Of a stretch of DNA of 64,000 bases, positions 26,427 through 36,608 are shown one piece after another. Source of the stretch: CBFHMJ01 sp965656875 (lineage in GTDB: Bacteria; Pseudomonadota; Gammaproteobacteria; Enterobacterales; Alteromonadaceae); the NCBI GenBank assembly GCA_965656875.1, contig CBFHMJ010000043.1, positions 124,001 through 188,000 on the forward strand, read 5' to 3'. Every line of letters starts with the position of its first letter. Position 1 is the stretch's first letter. The notes beneath the pieces are model-generated. The model was not told the DNA's origin and did not search any database. It saw only the letters and a program-made list of their open reading frames with translations. A program made the position numbers and the translations under genes.

Positions 26427-28898
26427 TCAGAATGTTGTTCCTACGTTGAAACTAAAGAAGTCGTTCTTGTCGCCCGTTTGTTTTTTAATTGCTTTTGCAA
26501 AGCTAAATACCATCGGTCCCATTGGCGAAATCCACTGGAATGAGATACCTGCTGATGCACGGAATCTTGACGGATCAGAGAAGTCCTCTAACCCAACGAC
26601 ATCTTGAATCTGTTCTTCTGTAAATTGTGACAAGCTGAATTCAGTATCCCATACGTTACCGGCATCAACGAACAAACTACTACGAATAGAGCGCTTGTAT
26701 TCATCCGGAATAAACGGTGTTGGGAAAATAAGCTCGACACCTGTAATTGCGATAGCGTTACCACCCGTTGATACCTCAGACACAGTCAGGATATCGTTTT
26801 CTGGGCCAGTACCGATTGGAATGGAATTTCCTGATTCATCAGGAATACCTGGAATAAATGTTGGTGTACGGAAAACCGCGTGAGGACCAACGATATTGTT
26901 TTCGAAACCACGAATGTTACGACCACCACCACGGAAGTTTTCCCAGAATGGAAGAATCTGGTCAAAACCATCTTTAGTGCTATAGCCGTTACCGTAACCA
27001 AGCTCTAACTTGGTTGCAAACGTCCAGCTATGATCTTTAGTGATCGGGAAATAGAAACGCGAATCGTAACGCGCTTTAAAGTAAGTGGTATCTGAATTAG
27101 GTGTAGTTACTTTTAACGATGCAGATTGCTGACTACCGTCAGTAGGGAAAGTACCACGGTTAATCGTCGCTCGTGACCAGCCAGCAATAACTTCAAAGTT
27201 TTTGAATTCCAGACGACCATCGGGGTCCTGAGGATCTTCAAAAATTGATTTGAAGTTTTTGATTTGTTCGTATTCAGATAACTGAGAAATACCATTCACT
27301 TTGTAGGCTAAACCAAAGTTCAAACGGTTATATTCATCAAGCGGGTAACCAATATTGAAACCCAAACCATACGACTCATTCTTATAACGCTCAAGACCCT
27401 GAACACGAGAGTCAAACTTGTTATAGAAAGCGTTACCACCCAGACTCACACCATCAATAGTGAAATATGGGTCGGTAAAATTAAGGCTGTAATTTTGAGA
27501 ACCGGAATAGGTATTAATGTTGAAACCAACAATATTACCTGTGCCAAGGAAGTTATTTTGTTGCACACCAGCCTGGAAGGAAAGACGGGTAAATGAACCG
27601 TATGACACACCCGCGTTAAATGAACCTGATGGCTGTTCCTTAACTTTAAATTCAACATCCACCAAATCATCACGACCGGGGATTTCACGGATTTCATATT
27701 CTACTTCTTCCATGTATGAAAGACGCTGAATACGAGCCTTAGACAGCTCAAGTAAATCTTTAGACAGGTAAGTACCTTCTAATTGACGAAGCTCACGACG
27801 CAACACCTCGTCTTTAGTCGTCTCATTACCCTGGAAGTTAATACGACCAACATAAACACGCTGACCAGGATCAACTGAGATAATCAGTTTTACTTCTTTG
27901 TTTTCGTCATCGATCTCCGGAATAGTTTTTACTTCGGAGTTTGCATAGCCAAATTGTGCCAGATAACGAGCAATTAATTCTTCGGTATGTGTCGTCAACG
28001 CACCGTTGTATAGATTCCCAGCTTTAATAGGTACGATTTTTCGGATGAAGTCTTCCTTGTCTAATAAATCACCGATGAAATCAAAACCGTTTACTGTGTA
28101 GGTTTCACCTTCATTTACATTCATCGTGATGTAAACAGATTCTTTATCCGGACTTACAGAAACCTGAGTTGATTCAATTTCAAAACGCAGATAACCGCGA
28201 TCAAGGTAATAACTACGAACCTTTTCTAAATCGCCCTGAAGCGTTTGCTTCTGGTAGCGATCACTGGTCATGAAACGCCACCAGGGTAAATTCTGCTGAG
28301 ATTCAATCTGATTCAGAAGCTCTTCATCGTTATAAACTTCATTACCAACAAAGTTAATTTGTCTGACTGACGCCGCATTACCTTCTTCAAACTGAACTTT
28401 TAAACGGACCCGGTTACGCGGTAGGTAGGTCGTGATAATTTCAACGTTTGCATTGTATTTACCAACAGAGTGGAAGAAATCTGTAAGGCCATGTTCAATA
28501 GATGTAATGATCGTTTTGTCCAGCGGTTCACCAACGCGAATTCCGCTGTCATCCAAACTTTCCTGAAGCTGTTCATCTTTGATGTCTTTATTACCATCAA
28601 ATTCGATGCTGCTGATAGTAGGACGTTCTACAATGTCAAAGATAACCACGTTGCCATCGCGAGATACTGCAATGTGATCAAAATGTCCGGACGCATAGAG
28701 CGATTTAATCGTTTTGGACAGAGTGTATTCGGTAATTGTATCGCCGATATTGAAAGGAATGTCTGTTAACGCTGCTCCCAGTGCAACACGTTGAAGTCCC
28801 TCTAATCTAAGATCCTCAACAACGAAACTATCTTCGGCCTGTGCATGAAATCCAGTACCTAATAATAAAGATAGTGCCAGTACTCGTTTATTCATCAT
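26427..28898 (-). CDS. bamA: Outer membrane protein assembly factor BamA
   Basis: The central Omp85 subunit that folds and inserts beta-barrel proteins into the outer membrane. The 823 residues comprise a signal peptide (to about 21), five POTRA domains (about 24-425; the first opens FVVEDLRLEGLQRV) and a 16-strand barrel. The barrel shows the loop-6 family motif RGF (NIRGFENN) and the closing strand ending in FSFNVGTTF with a terminal aromatic. It lies between rseP and skp. Two adjacent ATG codons (28898 and 28895) are possible starts. Confidence 0.97.
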   Translation of the reverse strand: MMNKRVLALSLLLGTGFHAQAEDSFVVEDLRLEGLQRVALGAALTDIPFNIGDTITEYTLSKTIKSLYASGHFDHIAVSRDGNVVIFDIVERPTISSIEFDGNKDIKDEQLQESLDDSGIRVGEPLDKTIITSIEHGLTDFFHSVGKYNANVEIITTYLPRNRVRLKVQFEEGNAASVRQINFVGNEVYNDEELLNQIESQQNLPWWRFMTSDRYQKQTLQGDLEKVRSYYLDRGYLRFEIESTQVSVSPDKESVYITMNVNEGETYTVNGFDFIGDLLDKEDFIRKIVPIKAGNLYNGALTTHTEELIARYLAQFGYANSEVKTIPEIDDENKEVKLIISVDPGQRVYVGRINFQGNETTKDEVLRRELRQLEGTYLSKDLLELSKARIQRLSYMEEVEYEIREIPGRDDLVDVEFKVKEQPSGSFNAGVSYGSFTRLSFQAGVQQNNFLGTGNIVGFNINTYSGSQNYSLNFTDPYFTIDGVSLGGNAFYNKFDSRVQGLERYKNESYGLGFNIGYPLDEYNRLNFGLAYKVNGISQLSEYEQIKNFKSIFEDPQDPDGRLEFKNFEVIAGWSRATINRGTFPTDGSQQSASLKVTTPNSDTTYFKARYDSRFYFPITKDHSWTFATKLELGYGNGYSTKDGFDQILPFWENFRGGGRNIRGFENNIVGPHAVFRTPTFIPGIPDESGNSIPIGTGPENDILTVSEVSTGGNAIAITGVELIFPTPFIPDEYKRSIRSSLFVDAGNVWDTEFSLSQFTEEQIQDVVGLEDFSDPSRFRASAGISFQWISPMGPMVFSFAKAIKKQTGDKNDFFSFNVGTTF

Positions 28899-28924
28899 TG
28901 TTAGTTATTTCTTCCCGGTTTACT

Positions 28925-30280
28925 CTACAAACGCGCAATATCGTTAACGATTGCAATACTCATCAATAAAAACAGAATCACGGCACCAATCTTAAAACCG
29001 ATTTCCTGCGTCCTTTCAGAGACTGGTTTACGACGAATAAGTTCAATTGTGTAATAAAACAGATGCCCGCCATCCAGTATTGGAAGTGGCAACAAATTGA
29101 TTACACCCAGATTCACACTTATCAATGCAAGGAAGCTAAGAAAGTAAACAATACCGTAACCAGCACTGTTTCCAGCCCCCTGGGCAATGGATATCGGGCC
29201 ACTCAAATTCTTGACCGATACATCACCAACAATCAGTTTGCCTATCATGGCAAAACTCACTCGAACCAGTTGCCACGTTTTTTCTGCACCGCGCACAATA
29301 GATTCAAATGGATCATATTTCAATTCAATTAAGTATTCTTCAGGCCACGGATTCACTTTTGGCGATACGCCAAGATAGCCAATTTCATATCCTTCTTCAT
29401 CTTTCTTAGCATCCGGTGTCACATCCATGAGCATTTCATAGCCATCACGTTCAATCAAAATTTCGATTTTGTTGCCTGGATTTAATCGAACAATCTCAAC
29501 GAAATATGACCAGTCATAAATATCTGTACGCTCTATGCCAGTAACTCTGTCCCCTGGCAATAATCCCCATTTTTCAGCGGCACTGCCTTTGGCAACAGTT
29601 GCCAGTTCCATTGTTGTTTCAGGGCGGAAAGGCTTGATACCAAGGCTTGACAATGTTGATTCTTTTTCAGGATCGAAGGACCATTTTTTCAGATCTACCT
29701 GAATATCCCGTTCCATCGTGCTTTCAGGATCTTTCACACGGATAACAGTCATATCGTCGCCAATATGCTCAACCAAAGCCAGATTCACGGCATTCCAGTC
29801 TCGCGTTCTTTCACCGGCAATAGCGATAATCTCAGCTCGTTTTGGCAGACCTGCCTGATAAGCAACAGAATCAGGTTCAACCGAACCTACTATTGGTTTA
29901 ACAGCTGATGTGCCGATCATGTGCATAAGCCACAGTGCGACTATCGCAAAAGCAAAATTAGCGAACGGACCAGCGGCGATGATAGCCATTCGCTGTCCAA
30001 CGCTTTTTTTATCAAATGCCTGGTCATGCATATCAGCCGGAACATCATCAATTCTGGAGTCCAGCATCTTTACGTAGCCACCTAACGGAATGCCTGCGAC
30101 AACGTATTCTGTGCCATCCTTGCCCACTTTGCGCCAAAGGGCTTTTCCAAAACCAATGGAAAAACGCTCAACCTTTACCCCACACCGTCTGGCTACCCAA
30201 AAATGTCCATACTCATGCACTGTGATTAGCAATCCAAGAGCGATAATAAAAGCGCCTAAATTCCAGATAAAATCGAACAT
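28925..30280 (-). CDS. rseP: RIP metalloprotease RseP
   Basis: An inner-membrane site-2 protease that cuts anti-sigma factor RseA within the membrane after DegS, releasing sigma E. The 451 residues include the zinc site HEYGHFWVARR in the first helix, two PDZ domains (about 115-310) and the second metal-ligand motif NLLPLPILDGGHL near 395-407. It links envelope stress sensing with the neighbouring bamA and skp. Spacing to dxr is 4 bp. Confidence 0.96.
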   Translation of the reverse strand: MFDFIWNLGAFIIALGLLITVHEYGHFWVARRCGVKVERFSIGFGKALWRKVGKDGTEYVVAGIPLGGYVKMLDSRIDDVPADMHDQAFDKKSVGQRMAIIAAGPFANFAFAIVALWLMHMIGTSAVKPIVGSVEPDSVAYQAGLPKRAEIIAIAGERTRDWNAVNLALVEHIGDDMTVIRVKDPESTMERDIQVDLKKWSFDPEKESTLSSLGIKPFRPETTMELATVAKGSAAEKWGLLPGDRVTGIERTDIYDWSYFVEIVRLNPGNKIEILIERDGYEMLMDVTPDAKKDEEGYEIGYLGVSPKVNPWPEEYLIELKYDPFESIVRGAEKTWQLVRVSFAMIGKLIVGDVSVKNLSGPISIAQGAGNSAGYGIVYFLSFLALISVNLGVINLLPLPILDGGHLFYYTIELIRRKPVSERTQEIGFKIGAVILFLLMSIAIVNDIARL

Positions 30281-30284
30281 AATG

Positions 30285-31484
30285 CTATCTGACTACCTCT
30301 GAGATACGTGTTTGTGCGACATGCCTTGCCTGTTCATCAATAGCCAGAATTGCATCCAGAGAATCCGGTTTAATATCTGGAATGTGGTCAAGACAATACT
30401 CATTAATATCAGCAATATCCGTGAACTTTATTTGATCATTTAAAAATGCAGCGACTGTTTCCTCATTGGCTGCATTTAATACTGTTGTTGCTCCCTGCCC
30501 CACTGAAAATGCGTCTATAGCAAGTTTGAGATTTTTATAACGACTATAATCAGGGCGAGCAAATGTAAAATCAGCAACCATGCTGAAATCCAGTGGTTTA
30601 ACACCTGCATCGATACGGTCAGGCCACGCCATACCATGAGCAATTGGTGTTCTCATATCCGGATTTCCCAACTGAGCGATAACAGAACCATCCCGATATT
30701 GAACCATCGAATGGATAACACTCTGTGGGTGTAAAACAACCTCAACATCATCCGGTTTCAGATTAAACAGCCAACACGCTTCGATAAACTCCAACCCTTT
30801 GTTCATCATGGTTGCTGAATCTACCGATATCTTCCGTCCCATAGACCAGTTTGGATGCGCGACAGCTTCTGCAACGGTGACATTTGATAATGTTTCAAGA
30901 GGACGCGTCAGGAATGGGCCTCCTGAGCCTGTAAGAAGGATTTTACTAACACCGACAGAGTCGAGTGTTTGAGTCTGTTGTTCAAGCGATTGCAGAGCGC
31001 CAGGAAGGCATTGGAAAATGGCATTGTGTTCGCTATCAACAGGTAACAACGTTGCGTTATGTTTTCGCACGCTCTCCATGAATATCTCGCCACTCATGAC
31101 GAGAGATTCTTTATTAGCCAACAAGACACGCTTACCTGCGTTTACCGCAGCCAATGTTGGCAGTAATCCGTTAGCACCGACAATGGCAGCCATCACAATA
31201 TCGACCTGCGAATCGCTGCTCACTGCGCACAATTGTTCAACACCGTGCAATACCGTTGTTTTCAACGACAGGGCCGCCAGCTTATCCTTTAACAGCTTTG
31301 CGCTGTCGGCACAGGCCATAACCGCATATTGCGGCTGAAATGCCTGACACTGCTCAACCATCACATCAATGTTGGTATTTGCTGTTAATGCAAAAATTCG
31401 ATACAAGTCCGGATGTCGTGATACGACATCCAGTGTGCTTTTGCCAATTGAGCCAGTCGCGCCCAGAATCGTTACATATTTCAT
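30285..31484 (-). CDS. dxr: 1-deoxy-D-xylulose-5-phosphate reductoisomerase
   Basis: The second enzyme of the MEP isoprenoid pathway; it converts DXP to MEP with NADPH and is the fosmidomycin target. The 399-residue length is standard. The NADPH site ILGATGSIGKSTLDV opens the protein. The metal and substrate motifs LLPVDSEHNAIFQCL and NWSMGRKISVDSATMMNKGLE are intact. It lies between cdsA (8 bp upstream) and rseP. Confidence 0.97.
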   Translation of the reverse strand: MKYVTILGATGSIGKSTLDVVSRHPDLYRIFALTANTNIDVMVEQCQAFQPQYAVMACADSAKLLKDKLAALSLKTTVLHGVEQLCAVSSDSQVDIVMAAIVGANGLLPTLAAVNAGKRVLLANKESLVMSGEIFMESVRKHNATLLPVDSEHNAIFQCLPGALQSLEQQTQTLDSVGVSKILLTGSGGPFLTRPLETLSNVTVAEAVAHPNWSMGRKISVDSATMMNKGLEFIEACWLFNLKPDDVEVVLHPQSVIHSMVQYRDGSVIAQLGNPDMRTPIAHGMAWPDRIDAGVKPLDFSMVADFTFARPDYSRYKNLKLAIDAFSVGQGATTVLNAANEETVAAFLNDQIKFTDIADINEYCLDHIPDIKPDSLDAILAIDEQARHVAQTRISEVVR

Positions 31485-31492
31485 ACTAACGG

Positions 31493-32362
31493 CTATTGGA
31501 GAACAAATAAGTTATAAAGCAAAATGAAGACAGGCGTTGCGGCAATTAAACTATCGACACGGTCTAACACGCCACCATGCCCCGGTAGCAATGTTCCACT
31601 GTCTTTTACACCGGCTTCACGCTTCATCATACTTTCATTCAAATCACCGACAGCGGAGATAAACGCCGTTATTCCAGCGATCACCAAATAAATATAAACC
31701 GGCGCTAATGAAGCGCCAGTGATCGTTGTAACCAGCCAGACAAATGCCACCGCACTGATTAGTCCCCCCATAAAGCCTTCAATCGTTTTATTTGGACTGA
31801 CTCGCTTCATTAAGGGCGTTTTACCGGTTGCTTTACCAATAAAATAAGCACCGACATCAGCCGCCCAGACAATGCAAAAGGCTACCAGTAACAGCCAGGC
31901 ACCAAAGAACTCACTGTCAGCACTTTGTTGTGTACGAATCGCAAGGATCGCCATCCATGCCGGAACCAGAGACAAAATACCCATAATTCCTTTAATGACA
32001 GTACTTTGACTCCAAAAAGATTTACTTTCAGGATAACGGACAATAAGAACAAGAGAAGCAATCCACCACAAGCAAGCGATGCCCATAGTGATCAAATAAC
32101 CATCGGCGAGATGTCCATCAAATCCCCATACAGTGGCGGTTGGAATTTGTGTACTGACAGTGCCTATAATTGCGGCAATTAAGCCAACATATCCCATTCT
32201 CGCAGTTGTTGACTGAAACCCCATCAATGGGCCCCATTCCCATGCGCCAACCAGCATGACTAAAGCAACTGCGACTGAAAACCATTCCATTGGCAAATAG
32301 AAAATAGCGGCGATTGTTAACGGCAATAATACAATCGCAGTGAGAATTCGTTGTTTTAGCAA
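31493..32362 (-). CDS. cdsA: Phosphatidate cytidylyltransferase
   Basis: An integral inner-membrane enzyme that makes CDP-diacylglycerol for all phospholipids. The 289 residues contain about eight hydrophobic helices, and the C-terminal signature SAVGDLNESMMKREAGVKDSGTLLPGHGGVLDRVDSL includes the metal-binding aspartates. The start appears to be TTG at 32362, with AGGA eight bases upstream and no better ATG near the family N-terminus. It follows uppS by 53 bp. Confidence 0.95.
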   Translation of the reverse strand: MLKQRILTAIVLLPLTIAAIFYLPMEWFSVAVALVMLVGAWEWGPLMGFQSTTARMGYVGLIAAIIGTVSTQIPTATVWGFDGHLADGYLITMGIACLWWIASLVLIVRYPESKSFWSQSTVIKGIMGILSLVPAWMAILAIRTQQSADSEFFGAWLLLVAFCIVWAADVGAYFIGKATGKTPLMKRVSPNKTIEGFMGGLISAVAFVWLVTTITGASLAPVYIYLVIAGITAFISAVGDLNESMMKREAGVKDSGTLLPGHGGVLDRVDSLIAATPVFILLYNLFVLQ

Positions 32363-32415
32363 ATTATTATTCCTGTATTCTTTAACATCCTTGCAGCATC
32401 AATTCGCATAATTTT

Positions 32416-33192
32416 TTATTCAGCGTCGGAATCACTTCGTTCGAGTAACTGTCTGACCTGGTCTCCCGTACAACCAAACCGCCTTTCACGTTCAACGTAG
32501 GCTGCCACGGCTTCAGAGAAAATAGTCTCGTCAAAATCAGGCCAAAGTGTTTCAGTAAAATAAAGTTCAGCGTAAGCCGCCTGCCAGATTAAAAAATTAC
32601 TAATTCGATAATCACCACCCGTTCGGATTAATAAATCCAACGGCGGCTGTTCTGCCAGGCACATATGCGCTGATAACAAGTCTTCAGTTAATTCATCAGG
32701 TGAACGCCCCTGCTCCACAAGTATTCGCGTAGCTTTTTTAGCGGCTTCAGTAATATCCCAACGACCACCATAATTAGCGGCAATATTTAAGACCAGTTCG
32801 CTGTTTTGATTTGTTAACGCTTCTGCTGCAGCGATTTTATCCTGTAACTTCGATGAAAATCGGCTTGTATCCCCAACAACATTAAGACGGACATCATTTT
32901 TATTGATTTTCTTCACATCTCTGGTCAGCACTAACATAAATAAATCCATGAGCGTGCTAACTTCGTTTTCGGGTCTGCGCCAGTTTTCACTACTGAATGC
33001 AAAAAGTGTTAATGATTTAATACCCATTCTGCGACAGAAGGTTACAGAATTTCTGACAGCTTCAACTCCATTTTTATGCCCCCATACTCTGGGCTTACCT
33101 TGTTTCTGAGCCCAGCGGCCATTTCCGTCCATTATGATGCCAACATGCTTTGGCAAATCACGCTGTGCGAGAATTAGTTCATCAACTGACAT
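32416..33192 (-). CDS. uppS: Undecaprenyl diphosphate synthase (cis-prenyltransferase)
   Basis: Builds the C55 lipid carrier used for peptidoglycan and O-antigen. The catalytic opening HVGIIMDGNGRWAQ is near residue 16-29, FAFSSENWRRP near 75, and the closing DLLIRTGGDYRISNFLIWQAAYAELYF near 190-215. The ATG at 33192 gives 258 residues, close to the usual 253; an upstream TTG at 33216 is less likely. It is followed by cdsA and preceded by frr. Confidence 0.96.
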   Translation of the reverse strand: MSVDELILAQRDLPKHVGIIMDGNGRWAQKQGKPRVWGHKNGVEAVRNSVTFCRRMGIKSLTLFAFSSENWRRPENEVSTLMDLFMLVLTRDVKKINKNDVRLNVVGDTSRFSSKLQDKIAAAEALTNQNSELVLNIAANYGGRWDITEAAKKATRILVEQGRSPDELTEDLLSAHMCLAEQPPLDLLIRTGGDYRISNFLIWQAAYAELYFTETLWPDFDETIFSEAVAAYVERERRFGCTGDQVRQLLERSDSDAE

Positions 33193-33353
33193 TAGTGATT
33201 CGTCTGAAGTCCACAAAAGATAAAAAAACGCGGCACAGTATACCCTGAACCTTCCATTTCCTCTATTGATTTAATTTAGGAATTAAAAAAATAGAAATAT
33301 CAAATAATTAACGTTAGTGAATTCAAACAGGAAAGTAGTATTAGGAGGGAAAG

Positions 33354-33380
33354 AATGATGGAAGCAGATACTTCCATCAT
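33354..33380 (-). terminator. Possible terminator after frr
   Basis: Stem GATGGAAG/CTTCCATC (minus strand, then ATTCTTTCC) lies 10 bp after the frr stop. The T run is imperfect, so it may be leaky. Confidence 0.5.
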
Positions 33381-33388
33381 CAGGAGGA

Positions 33389-33946
33389 TTAGATTTCCAT
33401 CAGCTCTGCTTCTTTTGCAGCCAGAACGTCGTCCATCTTTTTGATCGTCGCATCCGTAACTTTCTGGATGTCGTCTTCTGCCTTACGTTGCTCATCTTCT
33501 GTGATTTCTTTATCTTTTAGTAATTGTTTGAAATCGTTGTTCGCATCACGACGGATATTACGAACAGCAACACGTCCACCTTCTACTTCGCCACGAACAA
33601 CTTTCACCAGATCACGGCGACGTTCTTCTGTTAACGGAGGAAGTGGAATGCGAATTAAAGTACCAGCACTTGCAGGATTCAGACCCAAATCTGATGTCAT
33701 AATCGCTTTTTCAACCGGACCAATTAATGTTTTATCGAAAACAGTAATCGCCAGTGTTCTCGCGTCCTGAACGGTCACATTACCAACCTGATTTAATGGC
33801 GTATCAGCACCGTAATAAGGAACTTTGATACCATCCAGTAAGCTTGGGTGAGCACGCCCGGTACGGATTTTTGATAACTGACTTTCAAGGGCACTGATGC
33901 TTTTCTCCATGCGAGTTTTAGCATCATCAATAATCTCGTTAATCAC
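33389..33946 (-). CDS. frr: Ribosome recycling factor
   Basis: With EF-G it splits post-termination ribosomes. The GTG start at 33946 (VINEIIDDAKTRM) has AAAGGT nine bases upstream and gives 185 residues, exactly the standard length. A TTG at 33964 would add six residues. Family blocks LSKIRTGRAHPSLLDGI, PLPPLTEERRRDLVK and VRNIRRDANNDFK are present. It lies 43 bp downstream of pyrH. Confidence 0.96.
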   Translation of the reverse strand: MINEIIDDAKTRMEKSISALESQLSKIRTGRAHPSLLDGIKVPYYGADTPLNQVGNVTVQDARTLAITVFDKTLIGPVEKAIMTSDLGLNPASAGTLIRIPLPPLTEERRRDLVKVVRGEVEGGRVAVRNIRRDANNDFKQLLKDKEITEDEQRKAEDDIQKVTDATIKKMDDVLAAKEAELMEI

Positions 33947-33989
33947 AATAATCTTACCTTTCAATTATTTGAGTAAAAGTGAATCTGGC

Positions 33990-34718
33990 TTAGTGATCAA
34001 TCACAGTGCCTTCATCTTCACCCATAATTACTCGTTTCAGTGCGCCATCTTTATTCATGTTGAAAACACGAATAGGCATTTTGTAATCTCTTGCCAGTGT
34101 AAATGCCGCCAAATCCATCACTTTTAGTTCTTTTTCCAGAACTTCCTGATAGCTCAGTGTTTCATACATTTCTGCTTCCGGGTTCTTTTCCGGATCATCC
34201 GTGTAGATGCCGTCTACTTTTGTCGCTTTGAGTACTGCTTCAGCTTCAATCTCGATCGCTCGTAAACAAGCCGCAGAGTCGGTTGTGAAGAATGGATTAC
34301 CAGTACCAGAAGAGAATATCACTACGCGGCCTGACTTTAATAAGCTGATCGCTTCAGCCCAGTTGTAGCTGTCACATACACCGTTAAGTTCAATAGCAGA
34401 CATCAAACGGGCGTTAACAAATGCACGATGCAGCGCATCTCGCATTGCCAGTCCGTTCATTACTGTTGCCAACATACCCATGTGGTCACCCACAACCCGG
34501 TTCATACCAGCAGCAGCCAGTCCGGCACCTCGGAAAAGGTTACCACCACCGATTACGATACCAACCTGGACACCCATCTCAACCAGTTCTTTGATCTCCT
34601 GCGCCATGCGATCTAACACTTTAGGATCAATACCGAACTCTTCGTCGCCAGTTAAAGCTTCACCACTTAATTTAAGTAATATACGTCTGTAAACAGGTTT
34701 TGGATTTGTTGTCATCAT
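33990..34718 (-). CDS. pyrH: UMP kinase
   Basis: Phosphorylates UMP to UDP in pyrimidine nucleotide synthesis; a hexamer of the amino acid kinase fold, allosterically controlled by GTP and UTP in this class. The 242 residues show RILLKLSGEAL, VGIVIGGGNLFRG, GTGNPFFTTDSAACLRA and a C-terminal VFNMNKDGALKRVIMGEDEGT. Two adjacent ATG codons (34718, 34715) can serve as start. It sits between tsf and frr, as is usual. Confidence 0.96.
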   Translation of the reverse strand: MMTTNPKPVYRRILLKLSGEALTGDEEFGIDPKVLDRMAQEIKELVEMGVQVGIVIGGGNLFRGAGLAAAGMNRVVGDHMGMLATVMNGLAMRDALHRAFVNARLMSAIELNGVCDSYNWAEAISLLKSGRVVIFSSGTGNPFFTTDSAACLRAIEIEAEAVLKATKVDGIYTDDPEKNPEAEMYETLSYQEVLEKELKVMDLAAFTLARDYKMPIRVFNMNKDGALKRVIMGEDEGTVIDH

Positions 34719-34748
34719 GCTCTCAAGTTTCTGAAGATGGATAAAATA

Positions 34749-34775
34749 AACGCGGCTACAAGGCCGCGCTTATTC
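34749..34775 (-). terminator. Terminator-like hairpin between tsf and pyrH
   Basis: GC-rich stem GCGCGGC/GCCGCGT (minus strand) followed by TTTATTTTAT, 70-95 bp after the tsf stop. It could attenuate the ribosomal transcript before pyrH. Confidence 0.65.
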
Positions 34776-34843
34776 TATTGAAATTTTAAAATCGAGGCAA
34801 AATGCCTTGATTCATTTTGGTAAACATTTCTGGCAGCGCCAAA

Positions 34844-35716
34844 TTACTTAGAAGCCGCTTCGATTTGTTTTTGAACTTCAGCTGCGAAATCTTCTTCTTT
34901 CTTCTCGATACCTTCACCAACTTCGAAACGAACGAAGTCAACAGCTTCAGCACTGTTTTGCTTAAGGAAATCAGCAACTGACATTGAAGGATCTTTTACG
35001 AAAGCCTGACCAGTAAGGCTGATTTCGTGCGTGAATTTCTTCATGCGACCAACAACCATCTTTTCAGCGATTTCAGCAGGCTTACCGCTTTGCATTGCGA
35101 TTTCAACCTGGATGCCTTTTTCTTTCTCAACAACTTCAGCTGGAACGTGGTCAGGTGTTACGAACTGAGGGTTGCTTGCTGCAACGTGCATTGAAACGTC
35201 TTTTGCAACGTCTTCGCTTCCGCCTTTAAGAACAGAAACAACACCGATACGGCCGCCGTGGATGTAAGCGCCAAGGTTATCACCTTCGATGATCTGAGCA
35301 CGACGAACATTGATGTTCTCGCCAATTTTGTTGATAAGAGCAAGACGCGCTTCTTCAACAGTTGTATCGCCGTATGCAGTCGCTTTTAGCGCTTCCATAT
35401 CAGTGATTTTGCCAGCAAGAATAACGTCAGCTACGCCATTTGCGAATGCAAGGAAGCTTTCGTCACGAGCAACGAAGTCAGTTTCACAGTTGAATTCTGC
35501 CATCGCAGCAACAGTACCTGTTGACTTAACGATGATAGTACCTTCAGCAGCGATACGGCCAGCTTTCTTAGCCGCTTTTGCCTGACCATTTTTACGCATT
35601 AGTTCTACCGCAGCATCGATATCGCCGTCAGTTTCAGTTAATGCTTTTTTACAATCCATCATGCCTGCGCCAGTCATCTGACGAAGCTCTTTAACAAGAG
35701 CAGCAGTAACAGCCAT
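34844..35716 (-). CDS. tsf: Elongation factor Ts
   Basis: Guanine nucleotide exchange factor of EF-Tu. The 290-residue length is standard. The TDVGF-type signature appears as ELRQMTGAGMMDCKKALTETDGDID in the N-terminal domain and MAEFNCETDFVARDESF near 75-90. The ribosome site GAGGA lies eight bases before the ATG at 35716. It is co-oriented with rpsB, 163 bp downstream, with a hairpin in the gap. Confidence 0.97.
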   Translation of the reverse strand: MAVTAALVKELRQMTGAGMMDCKKALTETDGDIDAAVELMRKNGQAKAAKKAGRIAAEGTIIVKSTGTVAAMAEFNCETDFVARDESFLAFANGVADVILAGKITDMEALKATAYGDTTVEEARLALINKIGENINVRRAQIIEGDNLGAYIHGGRIGVVSVLKGGSEDVAKDVSMHVAASNPQFVTPDHVPAEVVEKEKGIQVEIAMQSGKPAEIAEKMVVGRMKKFTHEISLTGQAFVKDPSMSVADFLKQNSAEAVDFVRFEVGEGIEKKEEDFAAEVQKQIEAASK

Positions 35717-35827
35717 TGTGATTATCCTCTAACTTTCGAAAAATGAATTAAATCGTAAAGCCCGGTTATTACAGTTTTGTGTAGTCCTGAACAACAACCC
35801 GGCTTTGGGAATGCGTAGTTACTAAAA

Positions 35828-35849
35828 AGCAGGAGTGATACCTCCTGCT
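35828..35849 (-). terminator. Hairpin between rpsB and tsf
   Basis: Stem AGCAGGAG/CTCCTGCT followed by TTTTTAGT on the minus strand, about 30 bp after the rpsB stop. It probably sets the rpsB:tsf ratio by partial termination. Confidence 0.7.
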
Positions 35850-35879
35850 ATTAGTACTTCAGTGCAGAATAATTATGAA

Positions 35880-36608
35880 TTACTCAGCTTCAACGAAGCT
35901 GTCGTCTTCTGCCTGAACTTCGATGTTGCTTTCGCGACCTTCGATAACTGAATCAGCCATAGCGTTAACGAATAAATCGATAGCACGGATAGCATCGTCG
36001 TTACCAGGGATAACGTAGTCGATACCGTCTGGGCTAGAGTTAGTATCAACAACAGCAACTACTGGAATACCCAGGTTGTTAGCTTCACGGATCGCGATGT
36101 GCTCAACTTCAGCGTCAACTACAAAGATAGCGTCTGGAAGACCGCCCATGTTTTTGATACCGCCAAGGCTTTTTTCAAGCTTTTCCATTTCACGAGTGCG
36201 AAGTAGCGCTTCTTTTTTAGTGATTTTCTCGAACGTACCGTCCTGACTTTGAGTTTCAAAGTCTTTCAGACGTTTGATTGACTGACGAACTGTTTTCCAG
36301 TTAGTCAGCATACCACCTAACCAACGGTGGTTTACGTAGAACTGATCACAACGTAATGCAGCTTCTTTGATTACGTCGCCGGCTGCACGCTTAGTTCCAA
36401 CGAAAAGGATTTTACCTTTCTTTGCAGAAACGCTTTTGATGAAGCTTGTAGCGTCGTTGAACATTGGAACAGTATGCTCAAGGTTGATGATATGAACTCG
36501 GTTACGAGCACCAAAGATGAAAGGCTTCATTTTTGGATTCCAGAAACGAGTTTGGTGACCGAAGTGAACACCAGCCTGAAGCATGTCGCGCATTGTTACA
36601 TTTGCCAT
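35880..36608 (-). CDS. rpsB: 30S ribosomal protein S2
   Basis: A small-subunit protein that binds near the 30S neck and S1. The 242 residues match the family length and show VTMRDMLQAGVHFGHQTRFWNPKMKPFIFG, WLGGMLTNWKTVRQSI and VVDAEVEHIAIREANNLGIPVVAVVDTNSSPD. The C-terminus is acidic (IEVQAEDDSFVEAE). Upstream is a conserved leader that should be the S2 autoregulatory RNA. It is divergent from map. Confidence 0.97.
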   Translation of the reverse strand: MANVTMRDMLQAGVHFGHQTRFWNPKMKPFIFGARNRVHIINLEHTVPMFNDATSFIKSVSAKKGKILFVGTKRAAGDVIKEAALRCDQFYVNHRWLGGMLTNWKTVRQSIKRLKDFETQSQDGTFEKITKKEALLRTREMEKLEKSLGGIKNMGGLPDAIFVVDAEVEHIAIREANNLGIPVVAVVDTNSSPDGIDYVIPGNDDAIRAIDLFVNAMADSVIEGRESNIEVQAEDDSFVEAE